A stretch of DNA of 36,232 bases. It comes from a virus. Below the pieces are notes generated by a model. That model did no database searches. It was not told the origin of the DNA and saw only the letters and a program-made list of their open reading frames with translations. Position numbers and translations under genes: made by a program. This document shows positions 15,434 to 20,858 of this stretch, in pieces (positions within the stretch are counted from its first letter, which is position 1; each line of letters begins with the position of its first letter). Location of the stretch: IMG/VR virus record IMGVR_UViG_3300027597_000023, positions 1 to 36,232 of that record; one strand, 5' to 3'.

Positions 15434-16216
15434 TCAGTAGTTAAGGTCATCCTCTTCCTGCTTGATCTGGGCTTCCTCGTCGGCCTTGAACTTGGCCTGA
15501 TACCAAACCAGCGCACCGATCAGGCGCTTGTCGTCAGCGGTCTGCTTGACCTCGGCCCGGGCCTTGGGCAGCCAGTGCTCAATCAGGCTCGTGATGCTCT
15601 CCTCGGTCAGCTCCCGGAGCTCAATGCCCTTGTGCTTACCGACGTGCACCTTGACCTTCGACGCATCGTCCGCCGGAGGTTGTCCACCGCCGGTGGTCTT
15701 GCGGAAGCTCGAGTCCCCAGTAGCCGGCGCTGCCTTGCCCTCGGCCCCATCCTTCGCAGGACGGTCCTGCAGCCGCACCCACAGCCCGCTGGGTGCCAAT
15801 GCATCGCCGCTCTTGTGGGCCATGATCAGCTTGATGTTTGCGTAGGTCTTGCTTCCGTCCTCGCTCTGCTCGTGCCCGATGACAATGCTGGCCGGGCGCC
15901 CGAGAAGGCTCTCCAGATCCAGACTCTTGTTCTCGACGTCGGTCAGTTTGCGCCCGAACCAGTCCTTGAGGAACTTGGTCAGCGCAGCCTTCTCGTGCAG
16001 GCTCGGGACCATCGGCTTTGTCATTACCACCCAAGGCTGCACCGGATCGCGTGAGTCGTCCTGCAGGTCGATCTCGAACACGAACTTGAATTTCTGCTTC
16101 ACACCGTACTGCGTCTCGTACTCCCGCAATGGAGTCACGTCCACGCACACCGCCCGGCCCGAGAACTCGGGGCACGGCGCGAAGTCCTTCTTACCGCCTG
16201 TTGCACTGATTATCAT
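15434..16216 (-). CDS. Putative single-stranded DNA-binding protein
   Basis: 260 aa. The N-terminal ~140 residues alternate strands and loops as in an OB-fold: MIISATGGKKDFAPCPEFSG, then CVDVTPLREYETQYGVKQKF, KFVFEIDL, and RPASIVIGHEQS... A flexible Lys/Ala/Pro/Gly linker follows (~155-185). A second helical region ends in an acidic tail, IKQEEDDLNY, similar in style to SSB tails that recruit partner proteins. It heads the replication genes. The ATG is preceded by AAAGGTAAG at good spacing and by a run of CAA triplets in the leader. Function is inferred from layout and tail; no catalytic motif is seen. Confidence 0.65.
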   Translation of the reverse strand: MIISATGGKKDFAPCPEFSGRAVCVDVTPLREYETQYGVKQKFKFVFEIDLQDDSRDPVQPWVVMTKPMVPSLHEKAALTKFLKDWFGRKLTDVENKSLDLESLLGRPASIVIGHEQSEDGSKTYANIKLIMAHKSGDALAPSGLWVRLQDRPAKDGAEGKAAPATGDSSFRKTTGGGQPPADDASKVKVHVGKHKGIELRELTEESITSLIEHWLPKARAEVKQTADDKRLIGALVWYQAKFKADEEAQIKQEEDDLNY

Positions 16217-16248
16217 GTTATCGTCTTACCTTTGTTGTTGTTGTTGTG

Positions 16249-16440
16249 TTATTTCGAGGCCTGCTTTTCGACCTCGGAAAGTTGCTTCGCCATCCTGGCG
16301 TACTGTTCCCAGTACTCGGGCCAGGTTGACTTGATTCTGCGAAGGTTCTGATCGTCCGCAACTAGTGCCGCGGCACCCAGTTTGCGAACGAAACTCCCAC
16401 CGTATTCCATCATCGTCTCAATCGTTTTCTTGTCGGTCAC
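16249..16440 (-). CDS. Small hypothetical helical protein
   Basis: 63 aa with a GTG start whose bases overlap the TGA of the gene before it (GTGA). MTDKKTIETMMEYGGSFVRK is followed by WPEYWEQYARMAKQLSEVEK, an amphipathic and probably coiled-coil helix. No motif is recognised. It is the last gene of the small-gene run and is followed by the SSB-like gene after a 32-base leader rich in CAA triplets. Confidence 0.7.
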   Translation of the reverse strand: MTDKKTIETMMEYGGSFVRKLGAAALVADDQNLRRIKSTWPEYWEQYARMAKQLSEVEKQASK

Positions 16441-16586
16441 TTGCTTCCCTTCCCCTTTTTGCGTGTCCAGAAACTGGTGAACTCCATCTTCTTAGCCCGT
16501 GCCGCCCTGAAGGCAGCACCGACCTCTCCGCGGGCCAGCACCCGCAATCCATCCCCCTCGCGCTGTATTTCCTTGGCTGATTTCAT
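16437..16586 (-). CDS. Tiny basic hypothetical protein
   Basis: 49 aa, starting at the ATG at 16586 that overlaps the upstream stop (ATGA): MKSAKEIQREGDGLRVLARG. The C-terminal half is strongly basic (RAARAKKMEF...TRKKGKGSK), suggesting nucleic-acid binding, but no fold is recognised. A longer reading starting at 16694 would overlap the preceding gene for over 100 bases and is less likely. Confidence 0.6.
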   Translation of the reverse strand: MKSAKEIQREGDGLRVLARGEVGAAFRAARAKKMEFTSFWTRKKGKGSK

Positions 16587-16774
16587 TGCATGATGAAGTC
16601 GAAGTTGTTCTGCCAGGTGTCGTTCAGCCGGTTGTATGTGTCGTCCTTGATGCGCCAGGTGCGCGGGTCCCGAGTGGTCCCGCTGTGCCGGCACTTGATG
16701 CGCACATCCAAATCCTTGATAGCGATATTCCTGAGACGGTGATCAGGCGGCAGCTCGTGAAGTCTGGTGCTCAT
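16583..16774 (-). CDS. Small hypothetical protein
   Basis: 63 aa, MSTRLHELPPDHRLRNIAIK..., rich in Arg, Asp and Asn. RIKCRHSGTTRDPRTWRIKD is followed by an aromatic C-terminus (DTWQNNFDFIMQ). No membrane segment and no recognised family. Both ends overlap neighbours by four bases, which is the main evidence that it is translated. Confidence 0.6.
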   Translation of the reverse strand: MSTRLHELPPDHRLRNIAIKDLDVRIKCRHSGTTRDPRTWRIKDDTYNRLNDTWQNNFDFIMQ

Positions 16775-17016
16775 GCTCGGAATTTCAGGCCCTCGACCAG
16801 GCTGATGCAGGTGTCCAAGATTTCGCGCTGGTGCTGCAGTGCTTCGAGTTTTTGCGCTCGGAGCTCCTCAATCTGCCGCAGTGCCTCGGCTAGGCCGGCC
16901 TCAAGTCCGCGGGCGAACTGAGCGGGGCAGACCTCGTTCGCCGGATAGGTGTGCACAACCTCGTCCCGGTTGATAGTGAATGCGACGGCGTCGACCATCG
17001 GTGTAGGTGGTTTCAT
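16771..17016 (-). CDS. Small coiled-coil hypothetical protein
   Basis: 81 aa. The N-terminus has short strands (VDAVAFTINRDEVVHTYPAN), and residues ~35-78 form a long amphipathic helix (LAEALRQIEELRAQKLEALQ...) likely to make a coiled coil. A single Cys is near residue 29. The ATG has no clear ribosome site and lies 46 bases after the preceding stop; its own stop overlaps the following ATG. Role unknown. Confidence 0.65.
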   Translation of the reverse strand: MKPPTPMVDAVAFTINRDEVVHTYPANEVCPAQFARGLEAGLAEALRQIEELRAQKLEALQHQREILDTCISLVEGLKFRA

Positions 17017-17062
17017 TCGAAGGAGTACTGGTGGTGAGGTAATTGGCCTGCTTGTGAGTAGG

Positions 17063-17269
17063 TCATGGTTTCTCGGTAGTAAGTGACTTGATGTATCGGT
17101 TTCTCTGCCGTGGTGTCAGACCGATGATGTAGTTCAACACCTCCACCGCATTGATTGAGTGACGCAGTTTCCAGTACGGTCTTGCTGCGTCGAGTTCCTT
17201 CGCTCGCTCAATGTCCACAACCACCACCTCGCCGGTCATGCGGTGTCGGTAGATGAATGCTAGGTTCAT
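17063..17269 (-). CDS. Small hypothetical protein
   Basis: 68 aa from the ATG at 17269 (MNLAFIYRHRMTGEVVVVDI). A two-stranded start (YRHRMTGEVVVVDIE) is followed by helices and a basic end (LTPRQRNRYIKSLTTEKP). An AAGG five bases upstream and the ATGA overlap with the zinc-ribbon gene support this start over the longer one at 17353, which would lie inside that gene. No function recognised. Confidence 0.65.
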   Translation of the reverse strand: MNLAFIYRHRMTGEVVVVDIERAKELDAARPYWKLRHSINAVEVLNYIIGLTPRQRNRYIKSLTTEKP

Positions 17270-17409
17270 GGCTTCCTTACCTTCTCCCGATGTCCGCAGA
17301 TCGTGCAGACGTAGGTTTTTCCGCTCTTGGATATGACAGCCACTCGGAAGCATCGCTCACATTGGATGGTGTCGCCGACCATTTTGCCGGTGTCGGGAAT
17401 ATGGCTCAC
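17266..17409 (-). CDS. 47-aa zinc-ribbon protein (GTG start)
   Basis: 47 aa. It contains two Cys pairs spaced like a zinc ribbon: QCERCFRVAV (C17, C20) and YVCTICGHRE (C35, C38). The GTG at 17409 overlaps the TGA of the preceding gene and has a strong AAGGAGGT six bases upstream; the TGA overlaps the next ATG. The first 14 residues (SHIPDTGKMVGDT) copy the N-terminus of the preceding gene's product, at DNA level too. Zinc ribbons of this size usually bind nucleic acid or a protein partner; the target is not visible. Confidence 0.8.
   Translation of the reverse strand: MSHIPDTGKMVGDTIQCERCFRVAVISKSGKTYVCTICGHREKVRKP
17371..17409. repeat. Direct repeat, copy 1 (5' end of the zinc-ribbon gene)
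   Basis: Matches 17640-17678 at 30 of 39 positions without gaps. Both copies sit exactly at the start of a gene and encode H-I-x-D-T-x-x-x-V-x-D-T, so a 5' coding segment was duplicated between neighbouring genes. Confidence 0.7.
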
Positions 17410-17681
17410 GGCTTGACCTCCTTCTCATTCCACAGCAGCAGATCCGCTCGCAATGCGTCGTTCTCGGACTCCAGCCGCTTGATGCGCTGCTTCTGTTCCT
17501 CAGCGCCTTCGTAAAGTTGATCCACTTTCGATGTCAGTCGCTCAATCTCTGAGCTTGATGCGTTGAGTTCGCGTTCGAGCCTTCTGCACAGCATACCCAA
17601 GTCGCCTACGTTGTGCGGAGTGCTGTCTGATATTGGGGTGTCGCTGACCTTTTTGTTGGTGTCGCCAATATGGTTCGTCAT
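17406..17681 (-). CDS. Coiled-coil protein with a repeated-leader N-terminus
   Basis: 91 aa from the ATG at 17681 (overlapping the upstream TGA). Residues 1-30 are polar with repeated D-T / S-D elements (HIGDTNKKVSDTPISDSTPH). Residues ~33-85 are a long coiled coil (CRRLERELNASSSEIERLTS, then KVDQLYEGAEEQKQRIKRLE). This looks like a small oligomerising accessory protein. The longer frame to 17756 would run inside the preceding gene and is rejected. The end of the gene carries the AAGGAGGT that serves the zinc-ribbon gene. Confidence 0.7.
   Translation of the reverse strand: MTNHIGDTNKKVSDTPISDSTPHNVGDLGMLCRRLERELNASSSEIERLTSKVDQLYEGAEEQKQRIKRLESENDALRADLLLWNEKEVKP
17640..17678. repeat. Direct repeat, copy 2 (5' end of the coiled-coil gene)
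   Basis: Partner of 17371-17409, about 269 bases away in the same orientation, covering codons 2-14 of the coiled-coil gene. Confidence 0.7.
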
Positions 17682-18037
17682 TTCGCTTCCTCCATCACCC
17701 CGCACGGGAGCCATGTTTTGCCGTTGTCGATGCTGTGTTCGTAGTTCACAATCCAATCTTTGCGTGTGTCAGCGTTTCCCGATGTGTGAATCAACCATCG
17801 GTAGTCTTGTATTGAAACATCCCTCATCCACGCACCCAGAGGCACCTCATCCGCAGTCCACGGGCGGAGTGTAGCGGTGGGTTTGATGCGGTATTCGCAA
17901 TCCTCCCAATTCCACTTGGGTGAGATTGTGATTATAGCGTCCCATCCTTTAATACTCCGATAACACCACTCCACTTCCTTCCCATCCACAAATGCTTGCA
18001 TGACGCGGATGGCTTCGATTGTTTGTTCAATATTCAT
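17678..18037 (-). CDS. Hypothetical phage protein of the YRIKP / RPW type
   Basis: 119 aa. Carries a pattern seen in many phage accessory proteins: helix IEAIRVMQAFVDGKEVEW, then WNWEDCEYRIKP, then LRPWTADEVPLGAWMRD, then aromatic beta strands (YRWLIHTSG...). The duplicated WxxxxxxxYRIKP style suggests a small beta-sheet domain. No catalytic residue pattern is evident. Start and stop overlap the neighbours. The family is widespread, but I know of no assigned function. Confidence 0.75.
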   Translation of the reverse strand: MNIEQTIEAIRVMQAFVDGKEVEWCYRSIKGWDAIITISPKWNWEDCEYRIKPTATLRPWTADEVPLGAWMRDVSIQDYRWLIHTSGNADTRKDWIVNYEHSIDNGKTWLPCGVMEEAK

Positions 18038-18489
18038 TTCAACCCCTCCGCAATCATGGCGTGCTCAAGGATCAGCACAGCGTCCGCGGTCTTCAGTGTG
18101 ATGTGGATGCTCGGCTGACGCTGCTGCGCCAAACCCTTCAGATGGCCTTTCCAGCCCTTTCCGTGCGTCTTTGAGGTGCCAGCCCCAATCGTCTTTTGCC
18201 AGCGCTGTGGTGGCACCTCGATGCAGCGGGTGAGCATGGATGCAATGAGCCCATGCAGGAACCCTACGTTGCGCCCAAAGTTGAACATCGAGGAACCCGG
18301 TGCTCCCTTGCCACCGATGTAGCCGCCCACTTTCTCGATGTAGACCACATCCGACTGCGACAGGTAGTTGATCATCACCTCACGCACATCGCCGTCGGTG
18401 TCGGGCATTGGCTCCACAACCACTCGGTTGTTGGCGTAGTGCGCGATGCCTCCGGACAGGCCGGGGTCTATAGCTAGGATGCGTTTCAC
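18034..18489 (-). CDS. RuvC-like Holliday-junction resolvase
   Basis: 151 aa from the GTG at 18489 (VKRILAIDPGLSGGIAHY). RNase H-fold metal-binding acids appear in order: Asp in LAIDPGLSGG, Glu in DVVYIEKVGG, and Asp in the C-terminal helix TADAVLILEHA. PQRWQKTIGAGTSKTHGKGW is the usual substrate-side segment. Length is close to that of small phage resolvases. It would cut branched or concatemeric DNA before packaging. The GTG overlaps the stop of the 44-aa RHH gene. A longer frame to 18648 would swallow that gene and is rejected. Confidence 0.85.
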   Translation of the reverse strand: MKRILAIDPGLSGGIAHYANNRVVVEPMPDTDGDVREVMINYLSQSDVVYIEKVGGYIGGKGAPGSSMFNFGRNVGFLHGLIASMLTRCIEVPPQRWQKTIGAGTSKTHGKGWKGHLKGLAQQRQPSIHITLKTADAVLILEHAMIAEGLK

Positions 18490-18620
18490 TTCTCTGCCTT
18501 TCGTAGCCAAGCCATGATGGCCTTGTCTGCCACCGCCTGCAGTTTGAGGCCGGCGGCGAGGCAGTAGGCCCGGAGTGCTTTGTGTGTTTCGGTGGTCACG
18601 TTTATGGTCTTTGGTTTCAT
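18486..18620 (-). CDS. 44-aa ribbon-helix-helix-like protein
   Basis: 44 aa starting at the ATG at 18620: MKPKTINVTTETHKALRAYC. One short basic beta strand (KTINVT) is followed by helices (TETHKALRAYCLAAGLK and LQAVADKAIMAWLRKAEK), the layout of Arc/CopG-like repressors, which bind DNA as dimers through the strand. The stop overlaps the RuvC GTG, and the ATG lies just after the RpoA-CTD-like gene stop. Probably an autoregulator or repressor of the early operon (inference). Confidence 0.75.
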   Translation of the reverse strand: MKPKTINVTTETHKALRAYCLAAGLKLQAVADKAIMAWLRKAEK

Positions 18621-18625
18621 TAAAT

Positions 18626-18964
18626 TCAACCTGCGTCTTCAGTTTCACCTTTTGGCATTACGAACATTATTGAATCAACGGAAGCACACGAAGGTTTGCC
18701 GTGGCTTTTGTTTAACCAATTGTAAACTTCAATATACGCTCCCAACCCAAAACCTTGAATCTCTGACAATTGCCCAGCGCAATAAACATCAACTAGCTTC
18801 CCTACTGTGTTTATGTCATGCGACAATAGGTTGTTTGCTGTTCTTACAGACAATAATGGAAAAATATCAGAAGTAAGTATTCCATCTATCTTTAGTTTCC
18901 CATTCTCGCTGGTCCACGTTTTTCTTGTGTGATACCACTTTGTTAGTACTGTTGGTGTGCTCAT
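18626..18964 (-). CDS. Stand-alone RpoA C-terminal-domain-like protein
   Basis: 112 aa. Residues 32-90 follow the bacterial RNA polymerase alpha-CTD: LLSVRTANNLLSHDINTVGK against E. coli [20 protein letters not shown], then LVDVYCAGQLSEIQGFGLGA and YIEVYNWLNK against LGKKSLTEIKDVLA. Arg41 and Asn44 align with Arg265 and Asn268, the main DNA-contacting residues; the Gly296 position is kept (in QGFGLG), but the Lys298/Ser299 positions are Gly/Ala. No alpha N-terminal domain exists, so it cannot assemble into polymerase as alpha does. It may compete for UP elements or activators, or be a simple HhH-like DNA binder. Clearly AT-richer than its neighbours, suggesting later acquisition. Confidence 0.7.
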   Translation of the reverse strand: MSTPTVLTKWYHTRKTWTSENGKLKIDGILTSDIFPLLSVRTANNLLSHDINTVGKLVDVYCAGQLSEIQGFGLGAYIEVYNWLNKSHGKPSCASVDSIMFVMPKGETEDAG

Positions 18965-19296
18965 TTCAAATGCTTTTCAACCTTGTTCCAGTAGGCTTGC
19001 GTTGCCGTCTTCTTCTTGTGTCCCTGAGGTCCCGCATTCCATATCCTGGCCTTCTCCTCGGTTGTCTTGCCTTTGCCGTAGTGGGTCAGGTAAGCCTCAC
19101 AGACGGCCCTGGCCTGCACCCGGTTGGTCATCTGCTGCCACTGGTAGTGGCTGCCGGTGATCCTGTTCACGTCTAGGACAACCGAGCGGTGAATCTGAAG
19201 GCAGCCGATGGCGCGTCCGTTGTCGCCGATGGCTAGATCGTTCCCGCTGGATTCTACGATGATCAAGGCGCTGATGAGGTTTGAGATGGTTGACAT
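18961..19296 (-). CDS. Lytic transglycosylase / lysozyme-like peptidoglycan hydrolase
   Basis: 111 aa. Matches the small GH23-like lysozyme pattern: ALIIVESSGNDLAIGDNGRA with catalytic Glu15 in ESSGN, then IGCLQIHRSVVLDVNRI, and the later IWNAGPQG typical of the active-site groove. No signal peptide or anchoring domain is seen, so export would need a holin; a holin-like gene lies at 35222-35392. It may instead be a virion enzyme, but its position among early genes favours a lysis role or a peculiar placement. The stop overlaps the RpoA-CTD-like gene ATG. Confidence 0.8.
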   Translation of the reverse strand: MSTISNLISALIIVESSGNDLAIGDNGRAIGCLQIHRSVVLDVNRITGSHYQWQQMTNRVQARAVCEAYLTHYGKGKTTEEKARIWNAGPQGHKKKTATQAYWNKVEKHLK

Positions 19297-19484
19297 TTGA
19301 TTTTAGTAAAATTCATGTTGGTGTTAATCAGAAACATTACCGCTTTGAACGTAATGCCATATTTATCACAGTATCGCTTTGCTTTAGACTTAGCTTTGTC
19401 GGGATGTGTAGCGCACACTATAAAAAGCTGGCGTTTTCCATATACCTCAAAGACCCATTTTCCTCTGCTTGGAACCCAATACAT
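19263..19484 (-). CDS. AT-rich hypothetical protein, possibly AP2-like
   Basis: 73 aa: MYWVPSRGKWVFEVYGKRQL then FIVCATHPDKAKSKAKRYCD. The order of a W, GKW, V-x-GK strand hairpin followed by an Ala/Lys-rich helix recalls AP2-type DNA-binding domains of phage endonucleases and integrases, but the match is weak. It is AT-rich like the RpoA-CTD-like gene, has no visible ribosome site and overlaps the hydrolase gene by 34 bases. May be a genuine small DNA-binding gene or a remnant. Confidence 0.5.
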   Translation of the reverse strand: MYWVPSRGKWVFEVYGKRQLFIVCATHPDKAKSKAKRYCDKYGITFKAVMFLINTNMNFTKIKCQPSQTSSAP

Positions 19485-19491
19485 AAATGAT

Positions 19492-19526
19492 GGTTAGTTG
19501 TGCGCGTTGACCAGTCGCGCCCCTGG
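19492..19526. repeat. Short repeat similar to 14944-14978
   Basis: On the minus strand it reads a GGGGYGCG core, then CGCACAACTA about a dozen bases on. The same elements occur at 14944-14978, just upstream of or inside the start of the exonuclease gene. Here it lies just upstream of the 73-aa gene. Roughly two-thirds of positions agree; may be a control element or chance. Confidence 0.3.
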
Positions 19527-19581
19527 TTGCCGTGTATTCCTCACCGGCCGGATGTGGCGATGACGGTCGCCAGGCCGTAGA

Positions 19582-19752
19582 TCAGAAACCTATGTAGCAG
19601 GTCGTTTTGTCGATTGAGATCACCCAACCGCAATCAGCCATCCACGCTGCGGTGTACTCCTCCAAAGTGGCTGGCCTTAGAAATTCACCAGTCGAAAGGA
19701 TGTAGAGTGAACCGTAATCTCCGCCAAGGTCAGAATGGTTGGTGTTGCTCAT
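19582..19752 (-). CDS. 56-aa hypothetical protein
   Basis: 56 aa starting at the ATG at 19752: MSNTNHSDLGGDYGSLYILS, then TGEFLRPATLEEYTAAWMAD and CGWVISIDKTTCYIGF. The LYILSTGE...RPATLEEY style occurs in short proteins at the start of early operons in other phages. No Shine-Dalgarno; the leader is A/C-rich. It is the first gene after the 19818-19843 hairpin, so probably among the first genes of the early/middle operon. Confidence 0.65.
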   Translation of the reverse strand: MSNTNHSDLGGDYGSLYILSTGEFLRPATLEEYTAAWMADCGWVISIDKTTCYIGF

Positions 19753-19817
19753 GTTTTGCTTTGGTTTGCTGTTGTTGCTTTCGACGTGATCAAGATGGCC
19801 GAGATCATGTCTCCCGT

Positions 19818-19843
19818 CTACAGAGAAAACCTTTTTTCTGTAG
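19818..19843 (-). promoter_or_regulatory. AT-rich hairpin / palindromic operator or terminator
   Basis: CTACAGAGAAAA and TTTTTTCTGTAG are inverted with a 2-base centre (11 of 12 pairs). It lies 42 bases after the last gene of the structural block (19885-20067) and ahead of the next operon, so it may end late transcription or bind a repressor. Its low GC content argues against a strong intrinsic terminator. Confidence 0.5.
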
Positions 19844-19848
19844 ATTTC

Positions 19849-19877
19849 GAATAAAACCCAATGTTTGCAGGGGTCAA
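19849..19877 (-). promoter_or_regulatory. Possible promoter for the early/middle operon
   Basis: On the minus strand TTGACC (19877-19872) is a good -35. The hexamer 17 bases on, TTATTC (19854-19849), is a poor -10. Transcription would begin within the palindrome at 19818-19843, which could then serve as an operator. Weak evidence; listed because no other junction in this region has a better candidate. Confidence 0.2.
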
Positions 19878-19884
19878 ACAGTGG

Positions 19885-20067
19885 TCACTTTTCTGCGAGC
19901 GCAGCGAACTTCAGGAAGAACTCGGCCTTCGGTCTGATGTGAATCGTGCCTGTCGACAGCCGCCGATAGACGATTGCTTGGCGTTTGGTCTCGGCCAACC
20001 TGAGCTCGGCCTCGGGATGCAGCACCTCGACCTCAATGGCCGGGTTGGATCGGTTGCGGTAGGTCAT
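19885..20067 (-). CDS. Small hypothetical protein at the end of the structural block
   Basis: 60 aa from the ATG at 20067 that overlaps the preceding TGA: MTYRNRSNPAIEVEVLHPEA then ELRLAETKRQAIVYRRLSTG. The pattern is beta strands with basic residues and an aromatic C-terminal helix (AEFFLKFAALAEK). I do not recognise it. The longer frame to 20307 would lie inside the preceding gene and is a shadow. Confidence 0.65.
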   Translation of the reverse strand: MTYRNRSNPAIEVEVLHPEAELRLAETKRQAIVYRRLSTGTIHIRPKAEFFLKFAALAEK

Positions 20068-20324
20068 GGCCAGGCGGTGTAGACTACGGTGCCCTGGCCA
20101 TTGGCGTCGACCAGCTCGACAGCGTTCACGCCTTTCAGCTTCGCCAGTGCGGCCAGGAGCTGCGTGTCGTTGGTGGCATTGGCGATGCAGGTCGACACGA
20201 TGTCCGCGTCGTCGTAGGAGGCCGATAGGTTCTCTTTGGTGCGGTCGCGCCAGACGCGCACAACACGGCCACCAGAGAGCGGAACACGTCGCATTGATTC
20301 GACGCACGGGAAGGTATGTTTCAT
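20064..20324 (-). CDS. Small hypothetical protein
   Basis: 86 aa. The N-terminal half is basic (MRRVPLSGGRVVRVWRDRTK), followed by Ala-rich helices (CIANATNDTQLLAALAKLKG) and a short beta end (GQGTVVYTAWP). No membrane segment or motif. It lies six bases after the jelly-roll-like gene and overlaps the following gene. Possibly a minor virion protein; no function can be given. Confidence 0.7.
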   Translation of the reverse strand: MKHTFPCVESMRRVPLSGGRVVRVWRDRTKENLSASYDDADIVSTCIANATNDTQLLAALAKLKGVNAVELVDANGQGTVVYTAWP

Positions 20325-20330
20325 GCAGAT

Positions 20331-20858
20331 TTACCGATGGGCGATATGGAGATCGACCACATCCAGAATGGTGTAGATTTCAATGTCGCCGGTATCCGTA
20401 GCAACGCCAAGTCCATCAGGGCTTTTCGCCTGCTGGGTGTAGTAGTCGAGCCGGTACGTGGTCGTCTTGTGCGGCTGGATGCGTTCGGTCTGGTAGAGGT
20501 AGACGTTTGTCTGGTTGTAGACGTAGGTGCTGACCGAATAGCCGACCACAACATTGTTGGTCACGTCAAAGATGCGCGTGCGCGTGCCAGTGGTGCTGTG
20601 GAACGGGCTGATGACGCGGATCTGGTACTCGCCTGCCTCGACCGTGAACTCGTTGTTGCTCAGGCTCGTGATGATGCCATACGGGTCGCTGTGGATCGCA
20701 TTCAGCGTGCGGGTTGTCCACGTGTTTGCCACCGAGGCACCGCCGTCGACCCCAGTCGCCTTCTGGTCCTGCAGGGTCGCAATACGCAGCACTAAGGCAT
20801 CGACGTCCTTCCTGAGCTTGTTGATCAGGCTGGTGCTGGTCTGTGAATCGTAGCTCAT
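20331..20858 (-). CDS. Virion-surface protein with a C1q/jelly-roll-like domain
   Basis: 175 aa. Residues ~8-35 form a short coiled coil (SLINKLRKDVDALVLRIATL), a trimerisation stalk. Residues ~45-175 are beta-rich, with the order of small phage jelly-roll heads: WTTRTLNAIHSDPYG, SNNEFTVEAGEYQIRVISPF, then TTTYRLDYYTQQAKSPDG and IEIYTILDVVDLHI. Coiled coil plus jelly roll suggests a trimeric spike or decoration protein. Its ATG overlaps the stop of the 1939-aa gene. Receptor or decoration role is inference. Confidence 0.65.
   Translation of the reverse strand: MSYDSQTSTSLINKLRKDVDALVLRIATLQDQKATGVDGGASVANTWTTRTLNAIHSDPYGIITSLSNNEFTVEAGEYQIRVISPFHSTTGTRTRIFDVTNNVVVGYSVSTYVYNQTNVYLYQTERIQPHKTTTYRLDYYTQQAKSPDGLGVATDTGDIEIYTILDVVDLHIAHR

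Noticed and set aside
17269-17353. Longer N-terminus for the 68-aa gene
   Set aside because: Would be read through the out-of-frame zinc-ribbon gene; the ATG at 17269 has a better ribosome site and the usual overlap.
18490-18648. Longer N-terminus for the RuvC-like protein
   Set aside because: Covers the 44-aa RHH gene in another frame; the added residues are low-complexity and the RuvC motif begins only after the GTG at 18489.
19485-19581. Short minus-strand frame ending QPGARLVNAHN
   Set aside because: Opens at a GTG directly over the end of the 56-aa gene, about 30 codons, no ribosome site and no recognised family.
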